Shown: positions 48,218 through 59,689 of the stretch, in pieces
Numbering within the stretch: position 1 is the first letter of the stretch
Layout: every line of letters starts with the position of its first letter
Source of the DNA: Mikania micrantha
Lineage: Eukaryota > Streptophyta > Magnoliopsida > Asterales > Asteraceae
Direction: 5' to 3'
DNA length: 64,000 bases
Assembly (NCBI GenBank): GCA_009363875.1
Contig: CM018681.1
Location: 45,760,251 to 45,824,250 of the forward strand
Notes under the pieces: model-generated
What the model was told of the DNA's origin: nothing
Seen by the model: the letters and a program-made list of their open reading frames with translations, nothing else
The model's database searches: none
Position numbers and translations under genes: made by a program

Positions 48218-48780
48218 CACTTAATTTCCCATTATCTTCTTCATTTAATTTGCAACCACCAAGAACTCTCTCACTCTAAAAAATCCGTCTAGTCTCTCTC
48301 TCTCTACAAAAACTTCACAAATTCGACCATAACTCTCTTGATTCTTCACCAAATCACGCATATAATATATCAAAACGATCGTCTCCACGAGAATAAGCTT
48401 GTAGTAAAAAGGATCTAAGCTGGTTCAAGCTATTTCGGCCGGAATCTTAGTGAGAAGGCATGGTACTATAGGTTGTTCCACTATTCATCATCTTCTTAAA
48501 CTTGTAACTGGTTTTGGAGCTTAAAAACCTCAAAGTCGACAACTAGAAGGGTTGGGAAGACCTGTAATAGCTTGGAATAAATGTGAAAAGGCTGGGAAAG
48601 GGATGAAAATTAGAAGGAATGCAGTATCGACACAAGAAACATACAAACCTCGTAATATCGACAAGCTTAAGGTACCCGTGTATGTTCTCATCGAATTTGG
48701 TAAGTTCGATGGCTGCATGGTACTTGGAGTTCGTCGATCCTGGCAGGCAAGGTGATGACCAAGTTCAAAGGACCTGATGC

Positions 48781-49578
48781 CCATCGATATTGCTAGTGTC
48801 GGCCACTAGTATCGATGGAAAAATGAAGCCACGATATCGATGAGTAAACCGGGAATCTTGGTCGATATTGGCTGCCCTTGTGATCGACATTATCAGCTTA
48901 AAACCACTGATGCTATTAGAACATTGAAGTCTAAGTTGAGCCAGGAGGAAATCAGGTCGTGATGTTCCAGAATCGTAAAAGATGGGCACCCATATTGGGT
49001 CTCATCGATACTCCTAGTATCGATGAGCATAATTGGAGTGTTAACCAGCTCTTCTTCGACTCTAATGGATTCAATGGACCTGTTACAAGGCTGGACACCC
49101 CTTAGACACTTAATTATACTTAGTCTAAGTATATTGATCAAGAAAGCTAGCTGAAATCATTAGTATCGAAGGTTACTCGGCTGTTCTAAGTCCCATCGAT
49201 ATTATCACTATCGATGGGTACCACCTTGTGTACAACGAGTTTGTTCGATGCTAACAGCCATGCAAATCTTAAAACTAATAACGTGGTCTCAATCAGGTAA
49301 GACCAAGAAGGTTTGAAACTAGAGACCAATCAGGATTAACCACCTCGAAGGCTAGTCATCGAATATTAGGCCCATCGATATTGTTAATATCGATGGGAAA
49401 CACTTTGGTAATAACCGAGCCTTAATTCGATCCTACTACCCATGCTATTTGCTAAGACTAACTAAATCCACCTGAAAAACGTATGTTAAGGACATCCAAG
49501 TAAGATAAACTTAAAGAACCGAGCACATAAACGTGGGAATTGATAACAATCACCCATCGATATTGATAATATCGATGG
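48781..49578 (+). repeat. Five spaced palindromes built on CCATCGATATT
   Basis: Inverted repeats lie at 48781-48818, 49001-49027, 49192-49218, 49371-49397 and 49554-49578. Arms are 9-12 bases; for example CCCATCGATATT, loop GTT, AATATCGATGGG at 49371. Starts are 220, 191, 179 and 183 bases apart. The DNA between is poorly conserved, while paired arms change together (CTCATCGATAC pairs with GTATCGATGAG at 49001). Confidence 0.8.
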
Positions 49579-51452
49579 ATGAGTTTTTAGAATCGGTTAA
49601 GTCTTACTCAATGGATAAAAACCTTACACATTTTGGCTAAACACTTGAAATTCGCCATAAGTACTTAATTAACAAATATGTCAGGAGAATTACAAACACA
49701 TGATTACATGTTTGCATAACCAGTTTTGTACAATGTGTAACATGACACATACATTTTTCATGAGTCAATCGTTATTCAAGGAAATCAATCACATTTTTAA
49801 GGGTAATCTAATATTCTTAAACATAACAAGTACACAAAAGGGATACTCATTAAGAGGTTAACACAACTTAATAAATCAATCAAATTTTATAACATTATAA
49901 ATCTAATATTATATGTATAATTCCAATGATATAGGAATCAGTTAGAGGTCTTGTTGCTTGCTACTTGTTCAGGTTCAGAGTCTACTACTGTCAGGTGAGA
50001 ACATTAGCCCCTCTTTTACTATTTTACAACTATTTTGGGGTGGAACACGTGACCAAACAATCTTTATACAATCATATTTCATATACAAGATTCATGTTAC
50101 TTTTCAACAATTACAGGTTTACTTTACAAATCCAAGGGATTTCTCAACTATTTTTAAATGATTTATCAAGGATTCTAAAGAATTTATCAACGGTTTCAAA
50201 GAATTATTAATTGTTAAACACTTTTCTATAGAAAGATTTTATAAAAGGTTTTCTAAACTGTTTTGCAACTATTTTACTCAATATGGTTTTATAAATGTTA
50301 AACCCTTTTAAAGAATAAGTTTCATATACTCTTTTTCTATTAACTCGTGTTCTCAAATAAATATTATTTTTACAAAACTTGTTATTATACAAGGACACTA
50401 TTATTGGTAATCAAATCAAAGGTTTTTTGAACAAGGTATTCATTCATGAGATTCAATCAAAGGTTTTCAACTCAAGGTATTTAATCAAGGGTTTTCAAAA
50501 CAAAGGATTCAATCATGGTTTCAGAACAAGTATTCAATCAAGGTAAACGTTTATTCAATCTTAACAACAACTGATAGTCATGGTGTTCATCATTGTGAAC
50601 AAGCTTATACACATCAAGACACTTATTCAATCAATCTTATTCTTAATCCTTACTTGGAGATCACAACAAGGGAACGCGGGACACGTTTTGGTTACACCAA
50701 GGTTGTGTTAGTGTTTAAATACGTCTTAATCCCTAATTTCAGATTGGATGTGTTATGATAATATGAATTTTCTGCTAATTAACTTTACCAGCATAGGTCA
50801 TATTACCAGGTACGTCAACACGGAGATTGTCTTTTGAGTAAACTCGTTAGTACTTCTCGTGTTGAATGCGTTTGCTGACTACTTTTCTGACTCCAAATGT
50901 AATTTGGGACTTGATTATATGTTGCCTCTTATAGTAGACAGTCATTTGACTGTTTGCACACGTTATTCTTACTTGATGACAGTTTGTGTTGCAATTATCC
51001 ATGACATGTTTATACAACTGTTTTATTCATTTGTTTACAACTGCATATTCATATTTTCAACTGTTAAACCTTTTATTCTCACCAACTACTTCTGTAGTTG
51101 ACAATTACTTTTCACGTGTTTCGGATAATCAGGTTTAGAGCATCACAAGGACAGCTATGGGGACCATAGTTAAGATAGAAAAAGATGAACAAACAACCTA
51201 GGATGGATTAGAAACTCACTTAATCCTGATTGTTTAATTGTCTTGTTTGAGTCTTATTTTGTAAACAATATTTTTGGGTCTGTAGTTGTCATTCTTTTGG
51301 TAGATAGTTAGAATGCTTGTAACTAAACAAATGTCTAACATTATGAAACTTAGTAGTGCACTGTGGTTGTTCTTCTTTCAATACTTGTGCATGATTCAAC
51401 CATCGATCGTCACCTCGTCGTGGATTCCGCATGCGGCGTAGGGGGTGTGACA

Positions 51453-52104
51453 ATTAGAATTGGATCCGGAACTTGAGACCGGGCGTGGAAAGAATCAAGA
51501 ACAACCACTTGCAAGAGCTGGAGATACACGCAGGAGTTCCCATGAAAAAACATTTCTTAGTTTGAAAGCTTTATATCTTGTTAAGATTGAGGCGCTAGAA
51601 TATATAGAAACTTCTGCAGTTGATGGTGCTCACCAAAGTCAAGCAAATGGACTTCAAATATATATGAAAACTTTTAATTTTGTATTTTATTCACATTTGA
51701 TGAAGCACATCATGGGAATTACCAACCTTTAAAGATCAAGACATATTGAATGTTGTTAGACTAATTAGGTCAACTAAAGAAAACTTACAACCATATCGGC
51801 TTGAAGGTTTTGACTCACTTATGAAAGATGTAACTTCATTTTGTGACGAACATGATCTTGAAGTGGTTAACATGGATGGAGATTATGTTGACCCACAACA
51901 TTGAAGAAGGAAGGCTAAGATCACCAATTGTCACCATTATATGGTTAATAATTTCAACACGGTTCTCCATATGCAAATTCAAGAGTTTGGCAACCATTTT
52001 AGCGATGTAACCACTGATTTGCTTATGTGTATGAGTTCTTTGTGCCCATATGGTAATTTTAGTGCATTTAGTGATCTTAACTTGCTAAAGTTAGTCAAGA
52101 TGAA
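51453..52104 (+). pseudogene. hAT-type transposase, middle part
   Basis: The frame resumes as DPELETGRGKNQEQPLARAGDTR, then QANGLQIYMKTFNFVFYSHLMKHI (51460-51732). After a shift come KDQDILNVVRLIRSTKENLQ, SFCDEHDLEV and NTVLHMQIQEFGNHFSDVTTDLLMC. These are the regions before the C-terminal dimerisation domain of DUF4371 hAT proteins. The gene is cut at 52104 by the next LTR (TGTAACATTTG). Its C-terminus lies beyond the window, if it exists. Confidence 0.8.
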
Positions 52105-53304
52105 TGTAACATTTGTACATTCAGTCATGGTAATACAAACAAGAACAAAACAGTGTGAAATCATATTCAGTGAATCTGAACCTTATGAACTTGTGTGTAT
52201 GTTATAGGAATCTATTTAGTTAATGGTTAAGTGTATACATATTTACTTATAACCAGATACGCTTGGCAAGAACACTGTCGTAATATATCGAAACGGTGGT
52301 GGGCTAGAGGTTGATAAGGCAGGTAGCCTGATTCTACGTATGCCCTATACATAAACTATGTTCGGTATATTGGGATAGTGTTAGTGCGTAGTGTTGTGAC
52401 GAATAGTAGAACAAATAAACCAATTAAACAAAATCGTAACGCATAAGTGAGACTCGGTATCATTATGGGTGGCGATCCATAAAGTTATCAATGTCGAACT
52501 TATCGTTACGAGTAAACGTTAATGAATACATAAAATACCCAAAAACGTATATAACTGTGTATACACATAAATATATTCGTTAACGGTTTAAACAGACGAA
52601 TATTTCAAAAGTGCGTAAAATATTATATTTTATATTTTTACGATTTTTAAACTCGTGCAATAGAATTCAAAAATCTAAAATAAAGACTATTGATTTTAAT
52701 TACATAACAGATACGTAGCGTTCGGAAAAATACGCGAAACTGCAAACCGATCAAAACCGAACTCGTGCATGACTACCCGAGCTATAAAAGGCTTGAACCC
52801 TTCTTTTCACCTCATTTTGTAGTCAAGAACACACTCTCTCTCCACAATCCCGTTTTTCTTTCTCTCTCTAGAATTTCTTCATTAAAGCCCACAAGCTACC
52901 ATAGCAACACCTCACCAAATTAGGAAACAAGGTGTCAAAACGTTCATCTCGACGAAAGGAAGCTTGTAGTACAAAGGATCTGCTCTATCTCAAGCTTGAT
53001 CTACCGGACTCTTAGAGAGAATGTTCGTGTGATTAGGGTTTTCACCATTTTCAGCCATATGAGCTATAAACTGAGTTTCGAACCCTCAAATCACCAAACT
53101 ATAACCCAAAATCACTATGGAAATACTCGGAACATGATATTGTCATGATTGGAAGTCGGTCATTTGGGGAACACACTCGATGAGCTTGTATCGACGCAAG
53201 AAAAACATAGCCAAAATAGTATCAACAATGGCACACTTGAAAAGTCAATATCGATGGTTTTGATATGCATGGGATGTTGTTGTAACACCCCAACCGACGG
53301 TGGA
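52105..53304 (+). mobile_element. 5' part of a plus-strand LTR, same family as 47505
   Basis: It starts TGTAACATTTG inside hAT coding sequence. GAAACGGTGGTGGGC and TATGCCCTATACATA (52339) and the text around TAGTGTTAGTGCGTAGT match the LTR at 47505 in order. TATAAAAG is at 52783, followed by a CT-rich leader. Homology fades near 53280, and the element at 53305 is inserted here. The last 24 bases (53281-53304) look like a different LTR start, TGTAACACCCCAACCG. No gene is present. Confidence 0.65.
52783..52790 (+). promoter_or_regulatory. TATA box of the 52105 LTR
   Basis: TATAAAAG lies 678 bases into the LTR and is followed by ACACACTCTCTCTCC leader sequence. Confidence 0.6.
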
Positions 53305-54086
53305 TGTAACATCTGTGCCGGAAACGTCGCCGGAACAGTGAGCTGAACAGTAAACGCACAGTAACTCAGGTACAAACTACGTAAACTATTGTTATGCTAC
53401 TAATATCATGATGCAATTTTAAACTATTATGCTATTGTTTCTGTAATCTGATTGAACTTAACAGTTTAACAGTTATTAACATGTCAGACAACACAGTGTT
53501 GAAACATAGGTACTTGAATTGATGCTATAGTGTATAAACGTATGCGAGGTTAAACAAAACAAACACATAACGGTTGTTGTTACAGAATGCTAAACAGACG
53601 AGTTATTCGTATAGGTGACGATCTGTACGAATGATTCTGATAGTTTAACATTCTGAAATAATGACTGAAAAGTAGAAAACAAAAGTCTGAAAGCAAAACC
53701 ATTGTCGTGTTTGTTCGAATGACGATTCGAACGAATACGCGCGATGGCGACGCGATCTGACGAAACAAAAACGAAAACAAAGAACGATCATAAATTCAAG
53801 GAAATAAAATATTTCCTATTTTACAATTTTGAAACTCATCACAAATGAAATTAAACAAAACTATTTTAATAAATCGCGAACAAATTTAATAAATGCGTAA
53901 AAAAATTGTATAATTCGATAAATAAATAAATTCAACGAAATTTAAAATGATTCTAACAATAATTGTATTTTAAAACATCACAAAATAATTCTTTTTATTT
54001 TAAAAGCGTAAAACTACGCGTTACGTTCCGGAAACGTAACAAAGACGCGAACCGAGCAACAAAAACGAACCCGCAACCTCTCGGGG

Positions 54087-54094
54087 TATAAATA
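54087..54094 (+). promoter_or_regulatory. TATA box of the 5' LTR
   Basis: TATAAATA lies within the inverted repeat GGTATAAATACC and is followed by GAGGG/CCCTC arms and TTTTCTCTTCTTCTTCTCTCC, a typical plant LTR leader. Confidence 0.7.
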
Positions 54095-54469
54095 CCCTAA
54101 ATGAGGGTAGTTCCCTCATTTTCTCTTCTTCTTCTCTCCTTTGAAACCCTAATCCCAGTTTTGGTTTCCACACCATTTTTCAAGCTTCAAATCACCATAT
54201 CTCCTTCAAAACTCAATGAAATTTAGTGGTTCTTGAACCCAAACGAAGATCTAAACCCCCTCTACAAGAAAGTACAACAGATCTGAGCCAAACTTCACTA
54301 AAAATCAAGGTAATCAGTTGTGAATGTTGCGAGAATTAGGGTTTTCGAACCCTTTATCATGCCAACCACTTTTAAATCGGTTCTAAACCTTCCACCTCTT
54401 AACCCGACACCCATGAACCTCAGCCTTAGCACCCACATGCTTCAAAACAACATAGATACACGGGATGGT

Positions 54470-55210
54470 GAGGGGCTGAGCACCACCGCCGCTGCGGCCG
54501 AAGGAGTCCACACAGGTGGTCGAATGGCTGGGAGGCCGAATGAGGGCCGGCCGAACCAACACATTCGGCATTCATTCGCCGAATCACCAGACACCACTCG
54601 CCACCCATTTGATCGGCTGAGATCTCCTCATTCGAACCTCTTCATTCGTCGGCCACCCCTTCTTCGCCCAGGAGCCATTCGCCGAATGTCCACAGGCCTA
54701 CCGCTATTCGACCGGAGCTTGGTTGTTTCGGTCGGCAGCCACCCATTCGCCCCATGCATATCATTCGACTATCCACATTCGGACCACCACACTCACTGGT
54801 CACTCATTCGACCAGCCATGCACAGTCGGCCGAGGACCAAGGCAAAACCCATTCGACACCCTCACACTCCAAGCAAAGCTTCATTCGGCCACCCTCACTA
54901 GGGCATCTCACCATTCGACCATGTCATTCGGCCATGACACGAGGCCACGCTCGAACAGGCTAAGACCAAGCCGTGGGTTTGGCCCACGACCCCTTTGATT
55001 GGGCCCAGATAACACATACAACCTATGTATACATTCGGCCCATGTTACACCTTGAATCCATACGGTTCAAACGGCCCAACACCACCATACGAAGCAATCG
55101 GCCCAAAGTTACTTAGCAAGCGGCCCAATGGCATATGGTTCGGCACAACAGTTGGCCCACATGGTTATAGGGTTCAATGAACTAGCCCAACCACATTATA
55201 TGGCCCATGT
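54470..55210 (+). repeat. ATTCGGCC/ATTCGACC-rich degenerate repeat
   Basis: Copies of CATTCGCC, ATTCGGCC and ATTCGACC, with small inverted repeats such as CATTCGCCGAATG (54672), recur every 10-40 bases; in the second half CGGCCCA dominates. The same stretch begins in the 3' LTR at about 63590. Confidence 0.6.
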
Positions 55211-56509
55211 GCAACAATCGGCCCATTTTACACAAGGATGTAAACAAACACCATTTAAAACTAAATCAAAGGATAACTATGCATGTGATTATGGATTTAA
55301 TACTACAAAGGTGGCAATATTTTGACAACATTCACATATAACCAATAAGAATCATTTTAGGGTTTCAAATAATGTCAAGTGGTAATATAAAACCCACGTT
55401 AAAGATGTCCCAAGCATAGTAAGGAAATTACATAATTAGGAAGGTAATATGCAAGGTTAGATATAAAACAAATGACAAAGTATATTAGGCTTAACCTAGA
55501 TGGATTAAGTGTTAAGGTAATCCATCACAAGTGACCCAAGGGCCGAACCATGACCGAGACTTACGAGTATTAGCCAAACTTGTGGCTAACACATACACAC
55601 ACACAAACAACTACAACATATACTTACAAATTACAAACAATGTGAAATCAATACAGGGTCGTGAAAACTACATTGAATACTACAACGAGCGCGTGCATTC
55701 TTGTTTTACTTAGTCAACCACTTCAAACACAAGTTGAGTTCATTTGTCCCTTTTCAAACTTATTTGTTTTACTTCGGGACTTAGAAGCATGCTATATATT
55801 TAAACAAATGTTTTAAATATAACACAATGCTTTTATACGATTCTTATATACAGATGTTAATGCTACATGATTATGCCAAGTGCTAAAGGCATATGTTCAC
55901 TATTAATACTAATGCTACATGATTATGCCAAGTGCTAAAGGCATAAGTTAATTTGCTAATATTAAAGCTATGTGTTGATACCAAGTGCTAAGGGTATTTA
56001 CTATCTGAAGATGCGATTGTGAATGCTAATGCTAAGTGCTAATTTACAGGCTAATACTAATGCTAATATAAGTTGGTAAACATTGATGCGAGATGCTAAC
56101 AATAATACTATATGCTAATGCTACGGAGTAGGGTTACGACGAACACTAAATACTAATAAGGATGCTAAATGCTAATACCACGGATAAGTGTTTAATGCTT
56201 ATGATAATGCTGTATACTAATGCTATAAGCTAAAACTACGGGAAATGCTAAGGATTGATGCTAAATGCTAATGATGCTATGATGCTATGAGAAAGCTAAA
56301 TACATACATACACACATACAAACTGAATACTTGAAGCTATGGATACTATAAACTCTTGAATGCTATATGATTGCCATGCTAAAACAACAGTCTGGCCTCT
56401 CAGTGCTTGCCTTACCGGTTGTGAAGCTAGTACTTGTGCACAAGTTACGTAAATGCTGAACTATTTGAATGCTATAAACTTGTATGCTAAAACTATTGGC
56501 TATGGAAGA

Positions 56510-56745
56510 ACAATAGTTGGTCTCTCAGTGCTTGCCTTCATGTGTTCTTCCTAGTCGGGACTTGAAGAACAATAGTTGGTCTCTCAGTGCTTGCCTTCAT
56601 GTGTTCTTCATAGTCGGGACTAGAAGGCACCTACTATGGTCTCTCAGTGCTTGCCATAGGGTGTCCTTCATGGTCTGATACGAGGAAACTGACTGATGGT
56701 CTCTCAGTGCTTGCCATGCAGTGTTTCCCATAACTACTTACTCAG
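56510..56745 (+). repeat. 60-base minisatellite in the 5' LTR
   Basis: GGTCTCTCAGTGCTTGCC occurs at 56519, 56578, 56638 and 56698, with an outlier GGCCTCTCAGTGCTTGCC at 56394. Intervals are 59-60 bases. The LTR at 43985-46449 has a related pair with CATTCAGTGTTCTT. Confidence 0.75.
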
Positions 56746-57598
56746 GTGATCAGTAACTAGGACGATATTGGTGATCCTTAGTTGACTTTGTGTCATCATG
56801 GGAATCCTCTATCTCCCCCTAGGTTGCTAATGACACCTAGTGCTGGTATGGATAGATGCTGGCTTCCTTCGGGCATTCAGTTGTCTATTCTGGTGACTCA
56901 CAAACTAAACTCACAGATGCTATGGGTAAACTTACATACAAAATGCTTAAACTATAATGGGGAGAAGAGATTGGATGGTAGTTAAAATGCTTAATTATCG
57001 TTAACACCAATGTCCTATGTGGCTTAGTATGTGGTGGGACGGCGTCTGGGCGGGTCGTAGGCTCGACTCAGGGGTATGCCCTATATATAAGCATACCGAG
57101 TTACATGATACAGGTGATGTTAATGAGGTTAAGGTTTTACCGGAAAGGTTTGCAAAAGCTATTTTAAACTTTAAAACTATATGAACTCACCAACCTTTGT
57201 GTTGACTTTGTTTTCCTTACATGTTTTCTCAAGTGATGCACAGGTATAAGCTAAGGCTCAGGATTGAATACTAGGCTGCCCAGATAGAAGACCTAGTTGA
57301 CTTTTGGAAGCACACTTTTTGTTATTTATACGAATCACTTTTGGATGTGTTGTACAGTTACAAGATAGAAAACAATTGATTCTTTTGTTAGGTTTACCGA
57401 GTTAAATTACTGAACATTGACATTGTAATTTAACTTTGTAATCCTATTTAAATGCTTTATTGTGCTTTAGTTATTCTTAACACTGATGCTATGTAAACAA
57501 TCTGATCATTACGATTATCACGCACGATATCGCGCCCCGGGAGCCTTCCGCCCGACGGGGACTTCGATCCAACCCTGCCGGCTCGGGGTGTGACAGAT

Positions 57599-57610
57599 TG
57601 GTATCAAAGC
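57599..57610 (+). other. Primer-binding site, tRNA-Met type
   Basis: TGGTATCAAAGC lies three bases after the 5' LTR. It matches, with one change, the TGGTATCAGAGC site complementary to the initiator Met tRNA 3' end used by many plant Ty3/gypsy elements. Confidence 0.8.
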
Positions 57611-57763
57611 TCAAGGTTATAGAGAATAATAGGTCATTTACTTAAATGGTTTGGCCTGGACTATAACTTAGGGACCCTCATGTAGAGAACTTAGGATTAT
57701 GTTTGCATTATGTTTTCTGCATTTGATCACTGCACTAACCAAATTCTTTTGGTTATGATCAGA

Positions 57764-59689
57764 ATGCCGCCAAGAAAACAACCAACCTCACAAGCCTCTG
57801 CACCACACTCATCTACTCCTACACCACCAGATTCACCACCGCCACCGCCTCCTCCTCCACAAGACCCTCCTCTAAACCAAAATGCACCACCAGCTCTTGA
57901 CCCTGCTACCGTTGCTTTAGCAACTCTTCTGAGCAGTCAACTGACAAGTCAATTGAAGGATGTCATCCCTGAGATGATTAATAGGATACAAGGCCACGGC
58001 AACACCTCTGGCCATACTACTGGGGAAGCAAGTGGAAACAATGGCCATACTTCTGACTGCTCCTACAAATCCTTTGTAGGATGCAAACCACCAAGTTTTA
58101 CTGGTGTCGAGGGAGCTGTTGGACTGATCCAATGGCTGGAGAAGATGGAGAACACTTTGGACATAAGCAGTTGTCCGGAACACCATAAACTTCGTTATGC
58201 AGCTGGATCATTTAGCAAGCGAGCATTGACATGGTGGAATGCTCAGATTAGAGCAAAAGGGAGAGATGAAACAATCGCGATGCCCTGGGCAGAGTTCAAA
58301 CTCCTACTGAGGAACGAGTTCTATCCAAAACATGAACTGCAACAGCTAGAGGTTGAGCTCTCCAACCATGTGATGAAGGGAGCCGATCATATGACTTTTA
58401 CCAACCGCTATCATGAACTAGTAGCCCTGGTGCCAGAGATGGTGCCAACATTGGAAAAGCTGATTGATCGATATGTAGCAGGATTACCTTCCTGTATTCA
58501 AAGCATTGTATTGGCTTCATATCCTGCAACACTGGAATCAGCTATCTCCCTCTCAGCCAAGCTTACCAAAGTAATGGTAAAGTCAAGAGTTTTGAAAGAC
58601 GATGCGGGAAAGGTCAAGGAAATAACAACGAAGAAACCAGACTATCATCAGAAGAAAAAGCAAAAGGTCGTAAAGAACTATACGGCCGTCACTCCTCTCC
58701 AACAAGTTACTGCAGCACCTGCTCAGGTTGCACCCAAAAACTATGTGGGAGTGCATCCTCAGTGTGCACAATGCAAATTTCATCATCCTGCTACGGCGCA
58801 ATGCAGGAAATGCAACAACTGTGGCCGCTTAGGTCACCGGGCTCAACAATGTCGTGCTCCAACGACTCAAGCTGCAAACAATGCTGCTGTAGCACTTCCC
58901 CCACCACCAAGACCGGGCAATAACAACAACAACAACAACAGGGGATGCTATAACTGTGGAGAATTAGGCCATTTCTCCAGAGAATGCCCAAAACGAGCGC
59001 AACAGGGAGCCCAAGCACCTCGTGGAAGGGCTTTTGTGATTCGAGCCAATGCAGCACGCCAAGACCCTAACGTGGTCACTGGTACATTTCTTATACATGA
59101 CTCTTATGCATCTATTTTGTTTGACATTGGTGCAGATCAGAGTTTTATTTCATCTGACTTTGCACGCCAACTTAACCTTTCTGAGGAAACTTTAGACTCC
59201 CCTTATATCATCGAAGTAGCGAATGGGAAGCAAATTACAGTTAGCACTTTACTTAGGAACTGCCCACTTACACTCACAGATCACACATTTACCATTGACT
59301 TGTTGCTGATGGAGTTGGGCAGTTTCGACATCATTGTGGGGATGGATTGGCTATCACTCAATAGAGTTGAGGTCATCTGTTTCGAAAAGCTATTTCGGAT
59401 TCCAGTGACGAGTGATTGTGTATTGGAAGTTCGTGGGGATCAAGCAAAGCATAGTGTCAAAATCATATCTTGGATCAAAGCTCGTAAGTGTCTACAGAAG
59501 AAGTGTGTAGCTTTCTTGGCTCATGTGGTAGAGAAACAAAAAGACAAGAAGACAATTCAAGACGTGCCAATAGTAAAGGAATACCTTGAAGTGTTTCCGG
59601 AAGACCTACCAGGTTTGCCACCTGTGCGACCGGTAGAGTTTCGTATTGACCTGATTCCTGGAGCAACACCTGTTGCTAAATCTCCTTAA
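57764..59689 (+). pseudogene. gag: Ty3/gypsy Gag-protease, cut by a stop before RT
   Basis: The start chosen is the ATG of MPPRKQPTSQ at 57764, a common Gag start in this lineage; an upstream ATG at 57710 extends the frame by 18 residues. A Pro-rich N-terminus is followed by the Gag core (SYKSFVGCKPPSFTG to IDRYVAGLPS), a Cys/His cluster (CAQCKFHH), and zinc knuckles CNNCGRLGHRAQQC and CYNCGELGHFSREC. The protease follows, with its active site as Asp-Ile-Gly where Asp-Thr-Gly is expected (ILFDIGADQSF), and FDIIVGMDWLS. The frame stops at 59687-59689, inside the linker that normally runs into reverse transcriptase, so this is a decayed polyprotein start. Confidence 0.88.

Larger units (their letters stand above)
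47505..51452 (+). mobile_element. Solo LTR, 3.95 kb, inside the hAT pseudogene
   Basis: The element starts TATAACATCTG (a decayed TGTAACATCTG) and ends GGGGGTGTGACA. The flanking 5-mers are ATTAC (47500-47504) and ATTAG (51453-51457), a duplication with one change, and hAT coding sequence continues across. It contains TATGCCCTATACATA (47776), TATAAAAA (48210), a CT-rich leader, five palindromes spaced 179-220 bases (48781-49578), the donor CAG|GTGAGA (GT at 49995) and an acceptor-like ATAATCAG ending 51132. No gene is present. Confidence 0.85.
53305..57595 (+). mobile_element. 5' LTR (4.29 kb) of a chromovirus-type Ty3/gypsy element
   Basis: The LTR starts TGTAACATCTGTGCC and ends GCTCGGGGTGTGACA, directly before the primer site. 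Its first 1584 bases match the 3' LTR from 62417 with about forty differences counted by eye. Modules in order are TATAAATA (54087), a TC-rich leader, donor AAG|GTAATC (GT at 54310), an ATTCGGCC-rich stretch (54470-55210), a decayed second donor (AAG|TTGAGTT, 55731), GCTAATGC low-complexity DNA (55850-56330), a 60-base minisatellite (56510-56745), TATGCCCTATATATAAGCATACC (57075), and an acceptor-like region near 57240. The 193-codon frame at 54320-54901 follows the repeat composition and is not considered a gene. Confidence 0.88.

Noticed and set aside
50859..51101. 80-codon frame in the solo LTR
   Set aside because: It lies in a T-rich tract between the donor- and acceptor-like sites, with no similarity to any family I know.
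54320..54901. 193-codon frame in the 5' LTR, recurring in the 3' LTR
   Set aside because: It is open because the TTCGGCC repeats lack stops. The 3' copy is broken by indels, and it starts at the first donor-like site.
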